Shown here piece after piece: positions 33,495 through 34,395 of a DNA stretch of 34,395 bases. Every line of letters begins with the position of its first letter. Positions within the stretch are counted from its first letter, which is position 1. Source of the DNA: Terana coerulea (lineage: Eukaryota; Basidiomycota; Agaricomycetes; Polyporales; Phanerochaetaceae); contig JAKOGH010000595.1 in assembly GCA_024811115.1 (NCBI GenBank), positions 1 through 34,395 on the forward strand, in the 5' to 3' direction. Position numbers and translations under genes: made by a program. The notes beneath the pieces were generated by a model, which was not told the origin of the DNA, ran no database searches, and worked only from the letters and a program-made list of their open reading frames with translations.

Positions 33495-34395
33495 GCTCGG
33501 AAACCTGCCTGGAGTACACCCAGAAATTCGCTGGTGCAAAGTCACAGCTCAGTGACGTTCGCATGCCGGCGACGTGCCCAGCAGCCAGGCGTACCGTTGT
33601 TGACTCCGCCCGAGCCCTGCACTCCAAGCGAGATTGAGACAGATCTCCCCGCAGTCTTGCTATTCGCTACCAGCAGCCTGGTGTTTCAATCTAAGGTTTA
33701 AGATCCTGTTTTGGAATGCCTCCTTCAGCTCTTGCTCAGCCTTCTGAACCCTAGCGACGAGCATCGCCGGTGAGCTTGTATTTGCCGCAACCGACGGCGC
33801 CGCTTGTCACTGCGCGGACTTAACGTAGCCACCACGCTGCGTGAGCGGCGCGCAGAGCCATGTATGTTGCAATGTGTCTCATTGAGTGCGCAGGACGACC
33901 TTACGTTCAGTCGAACTTGAACGGAGACCATGGTGAGCGAGAAGACGCGTGCCTAGACGCTGGGGGCAGAGCGAAAGGGCGTGCGCCACAAAGTTAGAGA
34001 GTACCATATCGGGAGTATCTGGCGCGACGGAGCGCCCAATCTCGTCTTTCCACCAACCTTCAACACTTCGAGGTTCTGCACAGGCTCCTGTCGCTGACGT
34101 GTGCGCCGATGAGCTGTCCCTTCCACGTAGCACGACTCCTATGACCTTCAGCTTCATTTTGAGTGTAAACATGACCAGGTTACTGCCAGCGAACGGCGGG
34201 CCAGCACCTGCGCAGCGACTCGACAGCTTGTCGCACTGGTCGAGCCTGTGGCAGGACTGTGGTCAACGCGGACCAGAATACGTGAGTGACTCTGACTATA
34301 CATCAACAACGGAAGGTGAACAAGCGTACTGACGCCGTCCTGCTTGAAGCGCGCCGAGCCCGCCGTCGCCGTCACCTCGATCGGACAAGGCTTCA
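33495..34395. other. No convincing gene, unit 3 part
   Basis: Collinear with 2868-3770. The loss of one G in the G-run near 33961 changes the minus-strand frame that is open in the other two units, so that frame is probably not coding. The window ends here. Confidence 0.4.

Larger units (their letters stand above)
30670..34395. repeat. Macro-repeat unit 3 (partial, cut by window end)
   Basis: Matches 1-3770 of unit 1. It lacks about 46 bp present in units 1 and 2 (junction near 31480). In the first 0.6 kb it shares variants with unit 2 (for example the bases corresponding to 426 and 585), whereas over about 1.6-3.7 kb it mostly shares unit 1 variants. Several single-base length changes in homopolymers occur only here, such as the runs near 32731 and 32806. 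Confidence 0.9.

Noticed and set aside
1..34395. CRISPR array, rRNA operon, telomere repeats or viral genes
   Set aside because: Repeats are contiguous satellites without regular unique spacers. No rRNA-like sequence, TTAGGG-type runs, polymerase or capsid-like frames were seen.

Overview
The window is nuclear DNA of a fungus, most likely a basidiomycete (probably Agaricomycetes). Genes have short GT-AG introns (52-85 bp), coding sequence is GC-rich, there are no bacterial signals, and the only recognisable family is the N-terminal half of a fungal STE11-type MAPKKK (SAM domain, Ras-binding-like domain, then the conserved stretch preceding the kinase). No species name is offered.

The whole window is a tandem macro-repeat with a period of about 15 kb: unit 1 at 1-15777, unit 2 at 15778-30669, and the first 3.7 kb of unit 3 at 30670-34395. 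The order within a unit is: a degenerate tail of a 114-bp satellite (about 1.6 kb); an AT-rich foldback hairpin of 82 nt; a compact three-exon gene on the minus strand with its own TATA box and a perfect dyad (unidentified product, 195 aa); about 2.5 kb without a convincing gene but with perfect hairpins; a promoter-like stretch; a 35-bp minisatellite; AT-rich spacer; a kinase-less STE11 gene on the minus strand with its promoter; about 1.5 kb of GC-rich degenerate repeats; then a long array of 114-bp units that runs into the next macro-unit.

Two genes stand out because comparing copies gives a selection test. The small gene differs between units 1 and 2 at 12 coding bases, of which 10 are synonymous, and between units 1 and 3 at 8 bases, all synonymous (up to a unit-3 frameshift). 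The STE11 half-gene differs at roughly 25 synonymous against 3 amino-acid-changing codons over the part homologous to Ste11, while its last 36 or so codons behave as non-coding. So both have a history as functional coding sequence. Unit 1 STE11 has lost the Ras-binding-like domain by an exact in-frame 339-bp deletion. Unit 2 keeps it. A short patch around the intron is far more divergent than everything around it, as if copied from another STE11 allele.

How the parts work together is inference. Kinase-less Ste11 fragments carrying SAM and Ras-binding-like domains could compete with full-length Ste11 for partners in the mating/filamentation MAPK pathway. The small gene may be an unrelated passenger. 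Alternatively the block may be an amplified piece of allelic DNA, or an assembly that strings haplotypes together.
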